From: Saccharopolyspora ipomoeae
Lineage (GTDB): Bacteria > Actinomycetota > Actinomycetes > Mycobacteriales > Pseudonocardiaceae
NCBI RefSeq assembly: GCF_029952525.1
Contig: NZ_JASAOF010000010.1
Span: 153,511-217,510, forward strand
Reading direction: 5' to 3'
Length of the DNA: 64,000 bases
Position 1 is the first letter of the stretch. The number at the start of each line of letters is the position of its first letter. Shown here one piece after another: positions 26,575 through 34,901 of this stretch. A program made the translations under genes and the position numbers. The notes beneath the pieces were generated by a model that ran no database searches, had not been told where the DNA came from, and saw only the letters and a list, made by a program, of their open reading frames with translations.

Positions 26575-28157
26575 CCCACCACGACGTGATCATCATCGGC
26601 GCCGGGTTCGCGGGCCTGTACCAGCTGCACCGGTTGCGCGGGCTGGGTTTCGACGTCCGGGTCGTCGAAGCCGGGGGCGACGTCGGCGGGACCTGGTACT
26701 GGAACCGGTACCCGGGTGCGCGCTGCGACATCGAGTCGATCGAGTACTCCTACTCCTTCGACCCCGATCTGGAGCAGGAGTGGGACTGGACCGAGCGCTA
26801 CGCCTCCCAGTCCGAGATCCTCGCCTACGCCCGGCACGTGGCGGAGCGCTACGACCTGCGCAGGGACGTCGTGCTCAACACCCGGGTCGAGGCGCTGGAC
26901 TGGGACGACGAGGCGAACCGGTGGACGGTGACCACCGACGACGGCGCGACGAGCACCGCGCGATTCGTGGTCGCGGCGACCGGGTGCCTGTCGATGCCGT
27001 CGAAACCGGAGTTCCCGGGCCGGGACGAGTTCCGGGGCGAGCAGTACTGGACGTCGAGCTGGCCGCACGAGGGCGTCGACCTGTCCGGCAAGCGCGTCGC
27101 GGTCATCGGGACCGGTTCGTCCGGGCTGCAGACGATCACCGCGATCGGGCCGGACGTGGCGAGCATGGTGGTCTTCCAGCGCACCCCGTCGTACGCGATC
27201 CCCGCGCGCAACGGGCCGGTGGGGGAGCGGTTGCGCGAGGTGCGCGGCCACTACCCGGAGTTCCGCGAGCTGAGCCGGATGGCCAAGACCGGCTTCCAGT
27301 GCGGTGAGGAGGAGACGGGCTGGTTCGTCGAGACCGATCGCGACACCGCTGATCGGGAACTCGAAAGGCGTTGGCTGGAAGGTGGTTTGTGCTACACGCA
27401 GACCTTCCAGGACGTGCTGCGCGACGCCGAGGCCAACGAGGCCGCCAGCGAGTACGTGCGCGCCCGGATCCGGCAGAAGGTCGACGACCCGGTCACGGCC
27501 GCCAAGCTCACCCCGACGTCCTACCCGGTCGGGGCGAAGCGGATGTGCGTGGACACCGGCTACTTCGAGACGTTCAACCGGGACAACGTGTCCCTCGTGG
27601 ACATCAACGAGGAGCCGATCCGGCGGATCACCGAACGCGGCATCGTCGCCGGTGACACCGAGTACGAGGTGGACGTGATCGTGTTCGCCACCGGCTTCGA
27701 CGCGATGACCGGGGCCCTCAACGCCATCGACATCCGCAGCGGTGGGACGACGCTGCGCGAGAAGTGGGCGACCGGCCCGCGCACCTACCTCGGGCTGATG
27801 TCGGCGGGGTTCCCGAACCTGTTCACCATCACCGGCCCGCAGAGCCCGTCGGTGCTGTCGAACATGATGACCTCCATCGAGTACCACGTGGACTGGATCG
27901 CCAACGCCCTGCAGCACCTGCGCGACCACGACCTGGAGCGCATCGAACCCGACCCCGCGGCCGAGGACAACTGGGTCACGACCACCAACGACGTCGCGGA
28001 CCTCACCCTCATGCCCCGAGCCGCCTCCTGGTACATGGGCGCGAACATCCCGGGCAAGCAGCGGGTCTTCATGCCCTTCGTGGGCGGCGTGGGCACCTAC
28101 AAGCAGTACTGCGACGGCATCGCCATCGCCCACTACCACGGCTTCGAACTCACCTGA
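26571..28157 (+). CDS. Baeyer-Villiger-type flavin monooxygenase
   Basis: A 528-aa NAD(P)H- and FAD-dependent class B monooxygenase. FAD Rossmann GAGFAG (10-15), 'GGTWYWNRYPGARCD' (39-53) and NADPH Rossmann GTGSSG (180-185) are clear. The BVMO fingerprint FxGxxxHxxxW is present at 154-164 as FRGEQYWTSSW: the usual histidine is tryptophan (W160). That residue helps couple domain motion in studied BVMOs, so activity may be altered, or this may be a natural subgroup. It overlaps the hydrolase gene and is followed by a repeat and a strong terminator. Ketone-to-lactone conversion is the expected chemistry. Confidence 0.87.
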   Translation: MTHHDVIIIGAGFAGLYQLHRLRGLGFDVRVVEAGGDVGGTWYWNRYPGARCDIESIEYSYSFDPDLEQEWDWTERYASQSEILAYARHVAERYDLRRDVVLNTRVEALDWDDEANRWTVTTDDGATSTARFVVAATGCLSMPSKPEFPGRDEFRGEQYWTSSWPHEGVDLSGKRVAVIGTGSSGLQTITAIGPDVASMVVFQRTPSYAIPARNGPVGERLREVRGHYPEFRELSRMAKTGFQCGEEETGWFVETDRDTADRELERRWLEGGLCYTQTFQDVLRDAEANEAASEYVRARIRQKVDDPVTAAKLTPTSYPVGAKRMCVDTGYFETFNRDNVSLVDINEEPIRRITERGIVAGDTEYEVDVIVFATGFDAMTGALNAIDIRSGGTTLREKWATGPRTYLGLMSAGFPNLFTITGPQSPSVLSNMMTSIEYHVDWIANALQHLRDHDLERIEPDPAAEDNWVTTTNDVADLTLMPRAASWYMGANIPGKQRVFMPFVGGVGTYKQYCDGIAIAHYHGFELT

Positions 28158-28180
28158 TTCCACCCCATCGGGCCACTCAA

Positions 28181-28225
28181 GACGAAAACCCCGGTTTTCG
28201 TCGCGTGAATGCCGGGGTTTTCGAA
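28181..28225. repeat. Copy 1 of CGAAAACCCCGG palindromic repeat
   Basis: The perfect palindrome CGAAAACCCCGGTTTTCG (28183-28200) is followed by TCGCGTG and a diverged second half ending GCCGGGGTTTTCG. Closely related copies lie at 45501-45540 and 46709-46750, with a partial one near 60003. It sits just after the monooxygenase gene. Confidence 0.85.
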
Positions 28226-28234
28226 CGGGTGGGG

Positions 28235-28274
28235 CGCCTCCGGACCCGGTGGGTGTGCGGCGGGTCCGGAGGCG
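28235..28274. terminator. Bidirectional hairpin terminator
   Basis: Perfect 14-bp arms, CGCCTCCGGACCCG and its complement, are separated by 12 bases between the convergent monooxygenase and rpiB genes. The position fits a terminator for both operons. Confidence 0.85.
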
Positions 28275-28278
28275 GGTT

Positions 28279-28749
28279 TCAGTCCGCTCGGAGCGGAGGT
28301 AGTTCGCCCGAGGTCTCGTAGTGGGCGAGCTGATCGAGGCGGCGCTGGTGCCTGCCGCCCTCGAACTCCGTGGAGAGGAAGGTGTCCACGATGAGCTCCG
28401 CTTCCGTCAGGGCGTGGAGGCGGGCTCCGATGGCGGCCAGCAGGGCGTTGTTGTGCCTGCGGGCCAAGCGCGCGACGTGGGCGTTCCAGACCAGGGCGGC
28501 GCGGGCGCCGGGAACCTTGTTGGCGGCGATCTGCTCCCCGTTCCCGGAGCCGCCGATCACCACGCCCAGGCTGCCCTGGTCGGCGACCACCTGCCACGCC
28601 GCGTGGATGCAGAACGGCGGGTAGTCGTCGCTCGGGTCGTAGGTCGCCGGGCCCACGTCGATCGTCTCGTAACCCCGGTCGGCCAGCTTCTTCACCAGGT
28701 GGCTCTTGAGCTCGAAACCGGCGTGGTCGGAGCCCAGGTAGACCCGCAC
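28279..28749 (-). CDS. rpiB: Ribose-5-phosphate isomerase B
   Basis: A 156-aa RpiB/LacAB-family isomerase interconverting ribose 5-phosphate and ribulose 5-phosphate. The N-terminal GSDHAGFELK and the anion-hole loop GGSGNGEQIAANK are hallmark segments. It is the last gene of the leftward RuMP operon, 3 bp after transketolase. Its job here is to return ribose 5-phosphate from transketolase to ribulose 5-phosphate, the formaldehyde acceptor. Confidence 0.95.
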   Translation of the reverse strand: MRVYLGSDHAGFELKSHLVKKLADRGYETIDVGPATYDPSDDYPPFCIHAAWQVVADQGSLGVVIGGSGNGEQIAANKVPGARAALVWNAHVARLARRHNNALLAAIGARLHALTEAELIVDTFLSTEFEGGRHQRRLDQLAHYETSGELPPLRAD

Positions 28750-28752
28750 CGC

Positions 28753-30861
28753 TCAGCCCGCCCGGACGGTGTTCAGCGAACGCCGGGCCGCGGCCACGAC
28801 CGCGTCCGAGGTGATGCCGAACTCGGCGTAGAGGCGCTGGTAGTCCGCCGAGGCGCCGAAGTGCTCCAGCGACACGATCTCGCCCGCGTCACCGACGAAC
28901 CGGTGCCACGGCTGGGAGATGCCCGCCTCCACCGCGACCCGGGCCCGCACCGACGGCGGCAGCACCGAACGCCGGTAGGACACGTCCTGGTCCTCGAACC
29001 ACTCCACGCACGGCATCGACACCACGCGGGTCGCGATCCCGTCGGCCTCCAGGGCCTCCCGCGCGGCCACGGCCAGCTGGACCTCCGATCCGGTGGCGAT
29101 GAGCACCACCTGCGGCACCGCCGCCGAGGCGTCGGCCAGCACGTACCCTCCGCGGGCCACGCCCTCGGCGTCCGTCCCGGCCAGCGTCGGCACGGCCTGC
29201 CGGGTCAGCGCCAGACCGGTCGGGCCGCCGGTGTTCTCCAGGGCCGCCTTCCACACCGCCGCGGTCTCGTTCGCGTCCGCGGGTCGGGCCACCGCGAGGT
29301 CCGGGATCGCGCGCAGGCTCGCCAGGTGCTCCACCGGCTGGTGCGTCGGACCGTCCTCGCCGAGACCGATGGAGTCGTGCGTCCACACGTAGATCACCGG
29401 CAGCCGCATCAGCGCCGACAACCGCACCGCCGGGCGCATGTAGTCGCTGAAGACCATGAACGTGCCGCCGTAGGGCCGGGTTCCGCCGTGCAGCGCGATG
29501 CCGTTGAGGATCGAGCCCATCGCGTGCTCGCGGATGCCGAAGTGCAGCGTGCGGCCGTAGGGGTTGGCCGACCAGGTGTCGGTGGAGATCGACTCGGGGC
29601 CGAAGGAGTCGGCGCCCTTGATCGTCGTGTTGTTGCTCTCGGCCAGGTCGGCCGAGCCGCCCCACAGCTCCGGCAGCACCTCGCCCAGCGACGCCAGCAC
29701 CTCCGAGGACGCCTTGCGGGTCGCCACGCCCTTCGCGTCGGGCTCCCAGGTCGGCAGCCCGTCGGCCCAGCCGGCGGGCAGCTCGCGGGTGCGCATCCGG
29801 TCCAGCAGGGCCTTGCGCTGCGGGTTCGCCGCCGCCCAGGCGTCGAAGGCCAGCTGCCACTTCTCGCGCAGCGCCCGGCCGCGCTCGCCGACGGCGCGGG
29901 TGTGGTCCAGCACGCCCTCGTCGACCTGGAAGCTGTCGTTCGGGTCGAAGCCCAGCAGCTCCTTGACCTTCGCCAGCTCGTCGGACCCCAGCGCGGCGCC
30001 GTGCGCCTTGCCGGTGTTCATCTTCGTCGGAGCCGGGTAACCGATCACCGTGCGCAGCACGATCAGCGTCGGACGCGACGTCTCCTGCTGAGAAGCCTTG
30101 AGCGCGGCCAGGATTCCGGTGATGTTCTCACCGCCGTCGACGGTCACCACGTGCCAGCCGTAGGCCTCGTAGCGCTTCGCGGTGTCTTCCGACAGGGCGA
30201 TCTTGGTGTCGTCCTCGATCGAGATGTCGTTGGCGTCGTAGATCACCGTGAGGTTGCCCAGCTGCTGGGTTCCCGCCAGCGACGACGCCTCGGAGGTCAC
30301 GCCCTCCTCGATGTCGCCGTCGGAGGCGATCACGTAGATGTGGTGGTCGAAAACGCTCTCGCCGGGCGCGGATTCGGGGTCCAGCAGGCCCCGCTCGCGG
30401 CGCGCGGCCATCGCCATCCCCACCGCGTTGGCCAGCCCCTGACCCAGCGGGCCGGTCGTGGTCTCCACGCCTCGGGTGTGGCCGTACTCCGGGTGGCCGG
30501 GGGTGAGCGACCCCCAGGTGCGCAGCGCCTGGAGGTCCTCGACCTCCAGGCCGTAGCCGGCCAGGAACAGCTGCACGTACAGCGTCAGGCTCGAATGGCC
30601 CGCCGAGAGCACGAAGCGGTCGCGGCCCAGCCAGTCCGCGTCGTTCGGGTCGTGCCGCATGACGTGCTGGAACAGCGCGTAGGCCGTCGGGGCCAGGCTC
30701 ATCGCCGTGCCCGGGTGGCCGCTGCCGCACTTCTCCACCGCGTCGGCGGCCAGCACGCGAGCGGTGTCGATCGCCCGGACGTCGAGTTCGGTCCAGTCAT
30801 CGGGCACGTGGGAGGTGGTCAACCGGTCGAGCTGGTCGCTCACGCGGGGTACAGCGGTCAT
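28753..30861 (-). CDS. tkt: Transketolase
   Basis: A 702-aa full-length transketolase. The thiamine-diphosphate and substrate motifs are visible: 'GSGHPGTAMSLAP', 'TTTGPLGQGLANAVGMA', the ThDP site 'ASDGDIEEGVTSEAS...NDISIED', and the second half 'HFGIREHAMGSILNGIALHGG' and 'THDSIGLGEDGPTHQPVE'. It transfers two-carbon units, rebuilding pentose phosphates from fructose 6-phosphate and glyceraldehyde 3-phosphate. ATG 30861 has AGGAGTG upstream. Its place between hps/rpe and rpiB shows a copy dedicated to the RuMP cycle. Confidence 0.96.
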   Translation of the reverse strand: MTAVPRVSDQLDRLTTSHVPDDWTELDVRAIDTARVLAADAVEKCGSGHPGTAMSLAPTAYALFQHVMRHDPNDADWLGRDRFVLSAGHSSLTLYVQLFLAGYGLEVEDLQALRTWGSLTPGHPEYGHTRGVETTTGPLGQGLANAVGMAMAARRERGLLDPESAPGESVFDHHIYVIASDGDIEEGVTSEASSLAGTQQLGNLTVIYDANDISIEDDTKIALSEDTAKRYEAYGWHVVTVDGGENITGILAALKASQQETSRPTLIVLRTVIGYPAPTKMNTGKAHGAALGSDELAKVKELLGFDPNDSFQVDEGVLDHTRAVGERGRALREKWQLAFDAWAAANPQRKALLDRMRTRELPAGWADGLPTWEPDAKGVATRKASSEVLASLGEVLPELWGGSADLAESNNTTIKGADSFGPESISTDTWSANPYGRTLHFGIREHAMGSILNGIALHGGTRPYGGTFMVFSDYMRPAVRLSALMRLPVIYVWTHDSIGLGEDGPTHQPVEHLASLRAIPDLAVARPADANETAAVWKAALENTGGPTGLALTRQAVPTLAGTDAEGVARGGYVLADASAAVPQVVLIATGSEVQLAVAAREALEADGIATRVVSMPCVEWFEDQDVSYRRSVLPPSVRARVAVEAGISQPWHRFVGDAGEIVSLEHFGASADYQRLYAEFGITSDAVVAAARRSLNTVRAG

Positions 30862-30900
30862 GGCGGGCACTCCTGAGTTCTCGGTGATTGCCAACGGGTC

Positions 30901-31170
30901 CTACGCGGGCCACATCCGCGAATGTTCCGGGTGGTCGTCGTCGACGAGGCGGTGCGCCAGCGCGATCGCCTCGTTGCGGTCCAGGGCGTCGAAATCGGGT
31001 TCGTCGCGGGAGATTCCCTCGAAGATGGTGGCCAGGCGCTCGGCGTCGGCGACCGAGACGCTGGTGTCGCCGTCGAAACCGCCGTCGTAGCGCCGCCGCA
31101 CGATCGCGGCGGCCTGCCGCAGCAGGGTGCGCTGCACGTCGCTCAAGCCCACCTGGCAGTTGCTGCCCAT
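30901..31170 (-). CDS. 89-aa hypothetical protein inside the RuMP operon
   Basis: A small acidic helical protein (opening MGSNCQVGLSDVQRTLLRQ) that I cannot assign. It has no signal peptide or membrane segment. Two possible helical hairpins ('RTLLRQAAAIVRRRY', 'DAERLATIFEGI') and a His/Asp-rich end ('HRLVDDDHPEH') are seen. The ribosome site GAGGGAG lies well placed before ATG 31170. It lies between rpe (32 bp) and tkt (39 bp), so it is cotranscribed with the RuMP enzymes. An accessory or regulatory subunit is possible. Confidence 0.8.
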   Translation of the reverse strand: MGSNCQVGLSDVQRTLLRQAAAIVRRRYDGGFDGDTSVSVADAERLATIFEGISRDEPDFDALDRNEAIALAHRLVDDDHPEHSRMWPA

Positions 31171-31202
31171 GTCTGGTTCTCCCTCTCGCTCAAGGTGATC
31201 CG

Positions 31203-31940
31203 CTACGCCGCGGGGATCGGGCGGGCCATCGCCCGGTGCAGCTCCTCCACCGCGGCGCGCTTGCCGCCCGGGTGGGAGAGCACGGCCGATCCGGCCACGA
31301 GGAGTTCGGCGCCCGCGTACCACGCCGAGCGGGCGGTGTCGCGCGAGATCCCGCCGTCCACCTCGATCTTCAGCGCGCTGTTGGACACGTCCACCAGCGC
31401 GCGCATCTCGGCGACCTTGTGCTCCATCGCCGCGATGTACTGCTGGCCGCCGAAACCCGGGTTGACCGTCATGATCACGATCTGGTCGAGCTGACCGAGC
31501 ACGTGACGCACGAAGTCCAGCGGCGTGGACGGGTTCACCGCCACACCGGCCTTGGCGCCCAGTTCCCGGATGGCCGCCAGCGTGCGGTGCAGGTGCGGGC
31601 AGGTCTCGACGTGCACGATCACGGTGTCGCACCCGGCCTCGACGTAGTCCGCCAGGACCGGGTCCGGGTCCTGCACCATCAGGTGCGCCTCGAACGGGAT
31701 GTCGCTGTGGGCGCGGCACGCGGCCACCACGTCGGCGCCGAAGGTCATGTTCGGGACGAAGCGGCGGTCCATCACGTCCCACTGGATGCGGCCGACACCG
31801 GCGTCGGTGAGGTCGGCGACCTCCTCGCCGAGACGCGCGTAGTCGGCGCCCAGCACCGATCCCACGATCGCCGGCTCGTTCCACGAGGAATGCGTGGTCG
31901 ATCGCGTCGGTCGGGCGCGCAGCGTCGACTGCTCCACCAT
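31203..31940 (-). CDS. rpe: Ribulose-phosphate 3-epimerase
   Basis: A 245-aa TIM-barrel epimerase interconverting xylulose 5-phosphate and ribulose 5-phosphate. The motifs DVMDRRFVPNMTFG (55-68), 'AHLMV' with metal ligand H86, 'MTVNPGFGGQ' and 'EVDGGI' are clear. Oddities: an N-terminal extension of about 20 residues, 'GSVLGADY' where most have a serine-rich 'SILSADF', and Q53 where the first metal-binding histidine usually lies (H-x-D; here QWD). A divergent actinobacterial subgroup is likely. It is the second gene of the hps operon. Confidence 0.93.
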   Translation of the reverse strand: MVEQSTLRARPTRSTTHSSWNEPAIVGSVLGADYARLGEEVADLTDAGVGRIQWDVMDRRFVPNMTFGADVVAACRAHSDIPFEAHLMVQDPDPVLADYVEAGCDTVIVHVETCPHLHRTLAAIRELGAKAGVAVNPSTPLDFVRHVLGQLDQIVIMTVNPGFGGQQYIAAMEHKVAEMRALVDVSNSALKIEVDGGISRDTARSAWYAGAELLVAGSAVLSHPGGKRAAVEELHRAMARPIPAA

Positions 31941-31980
31941 CGGGAAGTTCCTCTTTCCAAGGGGTCACGGCTCGGAGAAG

Positions 31981-32006
31981 CGGGAAGGGGCGTGCGCCCC
32001 TTCCCG
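31981..32006 (-). terminator. Intercistronic hairpin between hps and rpe
   Basis: Perfect 11-bp arms CGGGAAGGGGC and complement with a 4-base loop follow the hps stop. There is no T-run and downstream genes clearly belong to the same operon, so it more likely attenuates read-through or protects the hps message, favouring Hps synthesis. Confidence 0.6.
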
Positions 32007-32020
32007 TCCCGCACCGAAAT

Positions 32021-32647
32021 TCAGCGGATCTGGGCGCGCAGGGCCTTCGCGGCGGCACCCGGGTCGGCGGCGCTGTAGATCGCGCCACCGGCCACGGCCA
32101 CGGTCGCGCCCGCTTCCTGCACGGCACCGATCGAGTCGGTCTTGATGCCACCGGCGATGGAGAACGGCACACCGGCCTGCTTGCCGTCGTCCAGCAGCGC
32201 CTGGATCGAGTAGCCGGGACGGGCCTGCTCGTCCAGACCGGCGTGGATCTCGACGAAGGACACGCCGAACTTCGAGACCTCGCGGATGCGGGCGACGCGG
32301 TTGTCGACCACCGCGATCATGTCGGCGACGACGTCCTTGCCGTGCTTGCGACCGGCGGCCACGGCACCCTTGACGGTGTCGTCGTCGGCGGTGCCCATGA
32401 CGGTGACCAGGTCGGCGCCCGCGGTGAAGGCCAGGTCGGCCTCCAGCTCACCGGCGTCGGCGGTCTTCATGTCGGCGAACACGAGCTTGTCCGGGTGGGC
32501 GGCCTTGATGGCCGTGATCGCCCGCAGGCCCTCGGCCTTGATCAGCGGGGTGCCCAGTTCGAGGATGTCGACGTGCTCAGCGGTCTGGCGCGCCAGGGTC
32601 AACGCATCGCCGAGCGTGGCGACGTCCAGTGCTACCTGCAGCTTCAC
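32021..32647 (-). CDS. hps: 3-hexulose-6-phosphate synthase
   Basis: A 208-aa orotidine-decarboxylase-fold enzyme that condenses formaldehyde with ribulose 5-phosphate. Family features: 'LQVALDVATLGDAL' at the start, 'DILELGTPLIKAEG', the core 'FADMKTADAGELEAD' and 'VTVMGTADDDT', then 'IAGGIK' and 'AGGAIYSA' at phosphate-binding loops. The GTG start at 32647 has GAGGAG 7 bp before it. It leads the leftward operon with a promoter carrying two direct repeats and TTGAC (32876-32921). This is the defining enzyme of the RuMP pathway. Confidence 0.95.
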   Translation of the reverse strand: MKLQVALDVATLGDALTLARQTAEHVDILELGTPLIKAEGLRAITAIKAAHPDKLVFADMKTADAGELEADLAFTAGADLVTVMGTADDDTVKGAVAAGRKHGKDVVADMIAVVDNRVARIREVSKFGVSFVEIHAGLDEQARPGYSIQALLDDGKQAGVPFSIAGGIKTDSIGAVQEAGATVAVAGGAIYSAADPGAAAKALRAQIR

Positions 32648-32852
32648 GATAATCTCCTCAATCGGTGGTGCTCTGCGGATTTCGGGCGCGGATGATCCGC
32701 GAAACCGAGATCCGCGATGCGGTGAGCAATGTCCGGCGCCCGAACCGATCAGAATTCCGGGCGATGTGTGCGGATCACTAAAGATTCCGCGGGCTGCGCC
32801 TTTCCCGGCCCCGCAGTGGTGATCGGAGCCGCAAACGAGCAACGGCCTGTGA

Positions 32853-32921
32853 CACTGCACGGATTCTCACCGTGCGGTCAACCTCTGCGGAACGAACGGC
32901 GGTCACGGCGGCACAAACGGT
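32853..32921 (-). promoter_or_regulatory. hps promoter with LytTR-type direct repeats
   Basis: Reading the minus strand, ACCGTTTGT (32913-32921), 12 bp, GCCGTTCGT (32892-32900), 8 bp, then GTTGACC with -35 TTGACC (32876-32881). A possible -10, CAGTGT, follows after 18 bp. The same arrangement is found at the phi and fba promoters. Repeat size and spacing (9 bp, 12 bp gap) match LytTR-domain binding sites, and two LytTR genes lie nearby. The rest of this 634-bp divergent gap holds no convincing gene. Confidence 0.8.
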
Positions 32922-33059
32922 CTCCCACGCGCCTCCAGATGTCCGGAACCCCAGGTATGGGGCTTGTGCGATCACTTTCGCTGATGAAGCGATCAGGTAT
33001 TGTTCACGTGATCTGAGAATGTGATTCGATTCCGCGGATCCGTTTGAGCCCAATTCAAA

Positions 33060-33128
33060 ACCGTTCGTGCTTCCCCGGTATCTGTTCGTTCCCGATTCGT
33101 TGACCGGGCGTTGGCCGGCGTGCAGTCT
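33060..33128 (+). promoter_or_regulatory. phi promoter with LytTR-type direct repeats
   Basis: ACCGTTCGT (33060-33068), 12 bp, TCTGTTCGT (33081-33089), 8 bp, CGTTGACC with -35 TTGACC (33100-33105), then 17 bp to CAGTCT (33123-33128). It drives phi-glpX-pfk and mirrors the hps promoter about 180 bp away on the opposite strand. Confidence 0.82.
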
Positions 33129-33281
33129 CGCTATCCGATGCGGCACCGACCGCGTCTTGGTCCCGTGCTCCGCGAATTCCCGCGGGTTTCGGTGAAGAAC
33201 TCGGCCCTCGCAACCGGACCGCTCGACGTCCGGTTGCGCATCGCGGCCTGGACGGAAGACATCCGAGTGGGGAGTGCCACG

Positions 33282-33878
33282 ATGACCGACACCGTGAATC
33301 CCGGCGGCGACACGCTCAACCCGCCGCTGTTCAACTACGCGACCCTCGCCATCACCGGTGAGGTGGACCGGATCCGCCGTGGCGTGCAGCCCGCGGCCTG
33401 GGCCCGCGCCGGCTCGATGCTGCTCAAGGCTCCGGCGGTGTTCACCGTCGGCACCGGCCGCAGCGGCCTGGCCCTGCAGATGGCGGCGATGCGGCTGATG
33501 CACCTCGGCCTGTCGGTGCACGTCGTGGGCGAGGTGACCGCTCCGGCGATCGGCCCGGACGACGTCCTGATCGCCGCGTCGGGTTCGGGCACGACCAAGC
33601 GCGTCGTGCAGGCGGCCGAGACCGCGCGCAAGCAGGGCGCCAACGTCGTGTCCCTGACCACCGCGCCCGACTCGCCGCTGGCCGCGGTCTCCACCGAGGT
33701 CCTGGTCATCCCGGCCGCCGACAAGCAGGACTTCGACGGCAAGGCGTCCGACCAGTACGCGGGCAGCCTGTTCGAGCAGTCCGTCCTGCTGCTCACCGAC
33801 GCCCTGTTCCACGCCCTCTGGCGCTCCAGCGGCACCCAGGCCACCGAGCTCTGGCGCCTCCACGCCAACCTGGAGTGA
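33282..33878 (+). CDS. hxlB: 6-phospho-3-hexuloisomerase
   Basis: A 198-aa SIS-domain isomerase converting hexulose 6-phosphate to fructose 6-phosphate. Visible: 'VFTVGTGRSGLALQMAAMRLMHLG', 'ASGSGTTKRVVQAAE' (phosphosugar-binding serines) and 'ADKQDFDGKASDQYAGSLFEQSVLLLTDAL', typical of the family. ATG 33282 follows GGGGAGTG; an in-frame GTG-type extension from 33111 crosses the promoter and is rejected. It diverges from hps across the shared promoter region and leads phi-glpX-pfk. Confidence 0.95.
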   Translation: MTDTVNPGGDTLNPPLFNYATLAITGEVDRIRRGVQPAAWARAGSMLLKAPAVFTVGTGRSGLALQMAAMRLMHLGLSVHVVGEVTAPAIGPDDVLIAASGSGTTKRVVQAAETARKQGANVVSLTTAPDSPLAAVSTEVLVIPAADKQDFDGKASDQYAGSLFEQSVLLLTDALFHALWRSSGTQATELWRLHANLE

Positions 33879-33923
33879 GCGGGTTCGCCACCGAGGCAAC
33901 GGTCGAGACGAGGAGACCCTGAG

Positions 33924-34892
33924 ATGCAGGAAACGCGAACCCGCAGCGACATCCACACCCTGGAGGCCGTGGCGCTGGGCGCCACCCAGCAGGCCGCGCT
34001 GGCCAGCTACCCGTGGGTGGGACGGCACGACAAGGACGCCGCCGACGCCGCGGCGACCGAGGCGATGCGCCAGGTCCTGGCCGACGCCCCCGGCCGCGGG
34101 ACGGTGGTGATCGGCGAGGGGGAGAAGGACGAGGCCCCGATGCTGTTCAACGGCGAGACCGTGGGCAACGGCGACGGGCCCGACTTCGACATCGCCGTGG
34201 ACCCGCTGGAGGGCACCTCGTTCTGCGCCAAGAGCCTCCCCGGGGCGATGGCGACCATCGCCTTCGCCGAACCCGGCACCCTCTGGTCGCCCGGGCCCGG
34301 CTTCTACATGGACAAGATCGTCGTCGGGCCCGGCGCCAAGGGCGTCATCGACCTCGACGCCCCGCCGGAGTCCACCTTGGACAGCGTCGCGAAGGCGCTG
34401 GGCAAGAAGGTCTCCGAGATGCGCGTGGTCGTCATGGACAAGCCCCGCCACACCGACCTCATCGCGCGGCTGCTGGCCGCCGGTGCGGCGGTGCACACGC
34501 CCGCCGAGGGCGACGTCGGGGGCAGCCTGGAAGCGCTGCTGCCCACCGGTGACGCCGACCTGCTGCTGGGCATCGGCGGCACACCGGAAGGCGTGATGAC
34601 CGCCGCGGCCGTGCGCGGCCTGGGCGGCGACATGCTGGGGCGGCTCGCCCCGCAGCGCCAGGAGGAGGCCGACGCGATCCGCGCGGCAGGCATGGACCTC
34701 GATCGCATCTACACCTGCGACGAGCTCGTCGGCGGCGACGCCCTGTTCGCCGCCACCGGTGTGACCAGCGGTTCCCTGCTGGGCCGCCCCCGGGAGTCCG
34801 AGGGCGCCCTGCTCGCCGAGTCGCTGCTGGTCTCCCGCGGTCAGGTGCGCCGCATCGCGCACACCACCTTCGGCTCGATGCCCCGGAAGTGA
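33924..34892 (+). CDS. glpX: Class II fructose-1,6-bisphosphatase (GlpX), possibly also sedoheptulose bisphosphatase
   Basis: A 322-aa GlpX-type phosphatase. The metal-binding EGEKDEAPML and DPLEGT motifs and the late 'IGGTPEGVMTAAAVRGLGG' are conserved. It dephosphorylates fructose 1,6-bisphosphate; in RuMP bacteria using the SBPase variant, GlpX enzymes also act on sedoheptulose 1,7-bisphosphate to drive ribulose 5-phosphate regeneration. It lies 45 bp after phi. Placing it with pfk, which works in the opposite direction, suggests the sedoheptulose role (inference). Confidence 0.93.
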   Translation: MQETRTRSDIHTLEAVALGATQQAALASYPWVGRHDKDAADAAATEAMRQVLADAPGRGTVVIGEGEKDEAPMLFNGETVGNGDGPDFDIAVDPLEGTSFCAKSLPGAMATIAFAEPGTLWSPGPGFYMDKIVVGPGAKGVIDLDAPPESTLDSVAKALGKKVSEMRVVVMDKPRHTDLIARLLAAGAAVHTPAEGDVGGSLEALLPTGDADLLLGIGGTPEGVMTAAAVRGLGGDMLGRLAPQRQEEADAIRAAGMDLDRIYTCDELVGGDALFAATGVTSGSLLGRPRESEGALLAESLLVSRGQVRRIAHTTFGSMPRK

Positions 34893-34901
34893 GGAGCTCC
34901 G

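Noticed and set aside
33111..33281. N-terminal extension of hexulose-phosphate isomerase
   Set aside because: The frame is open by chance across the promoter; the family start and ribosome site fit ATG 33282.
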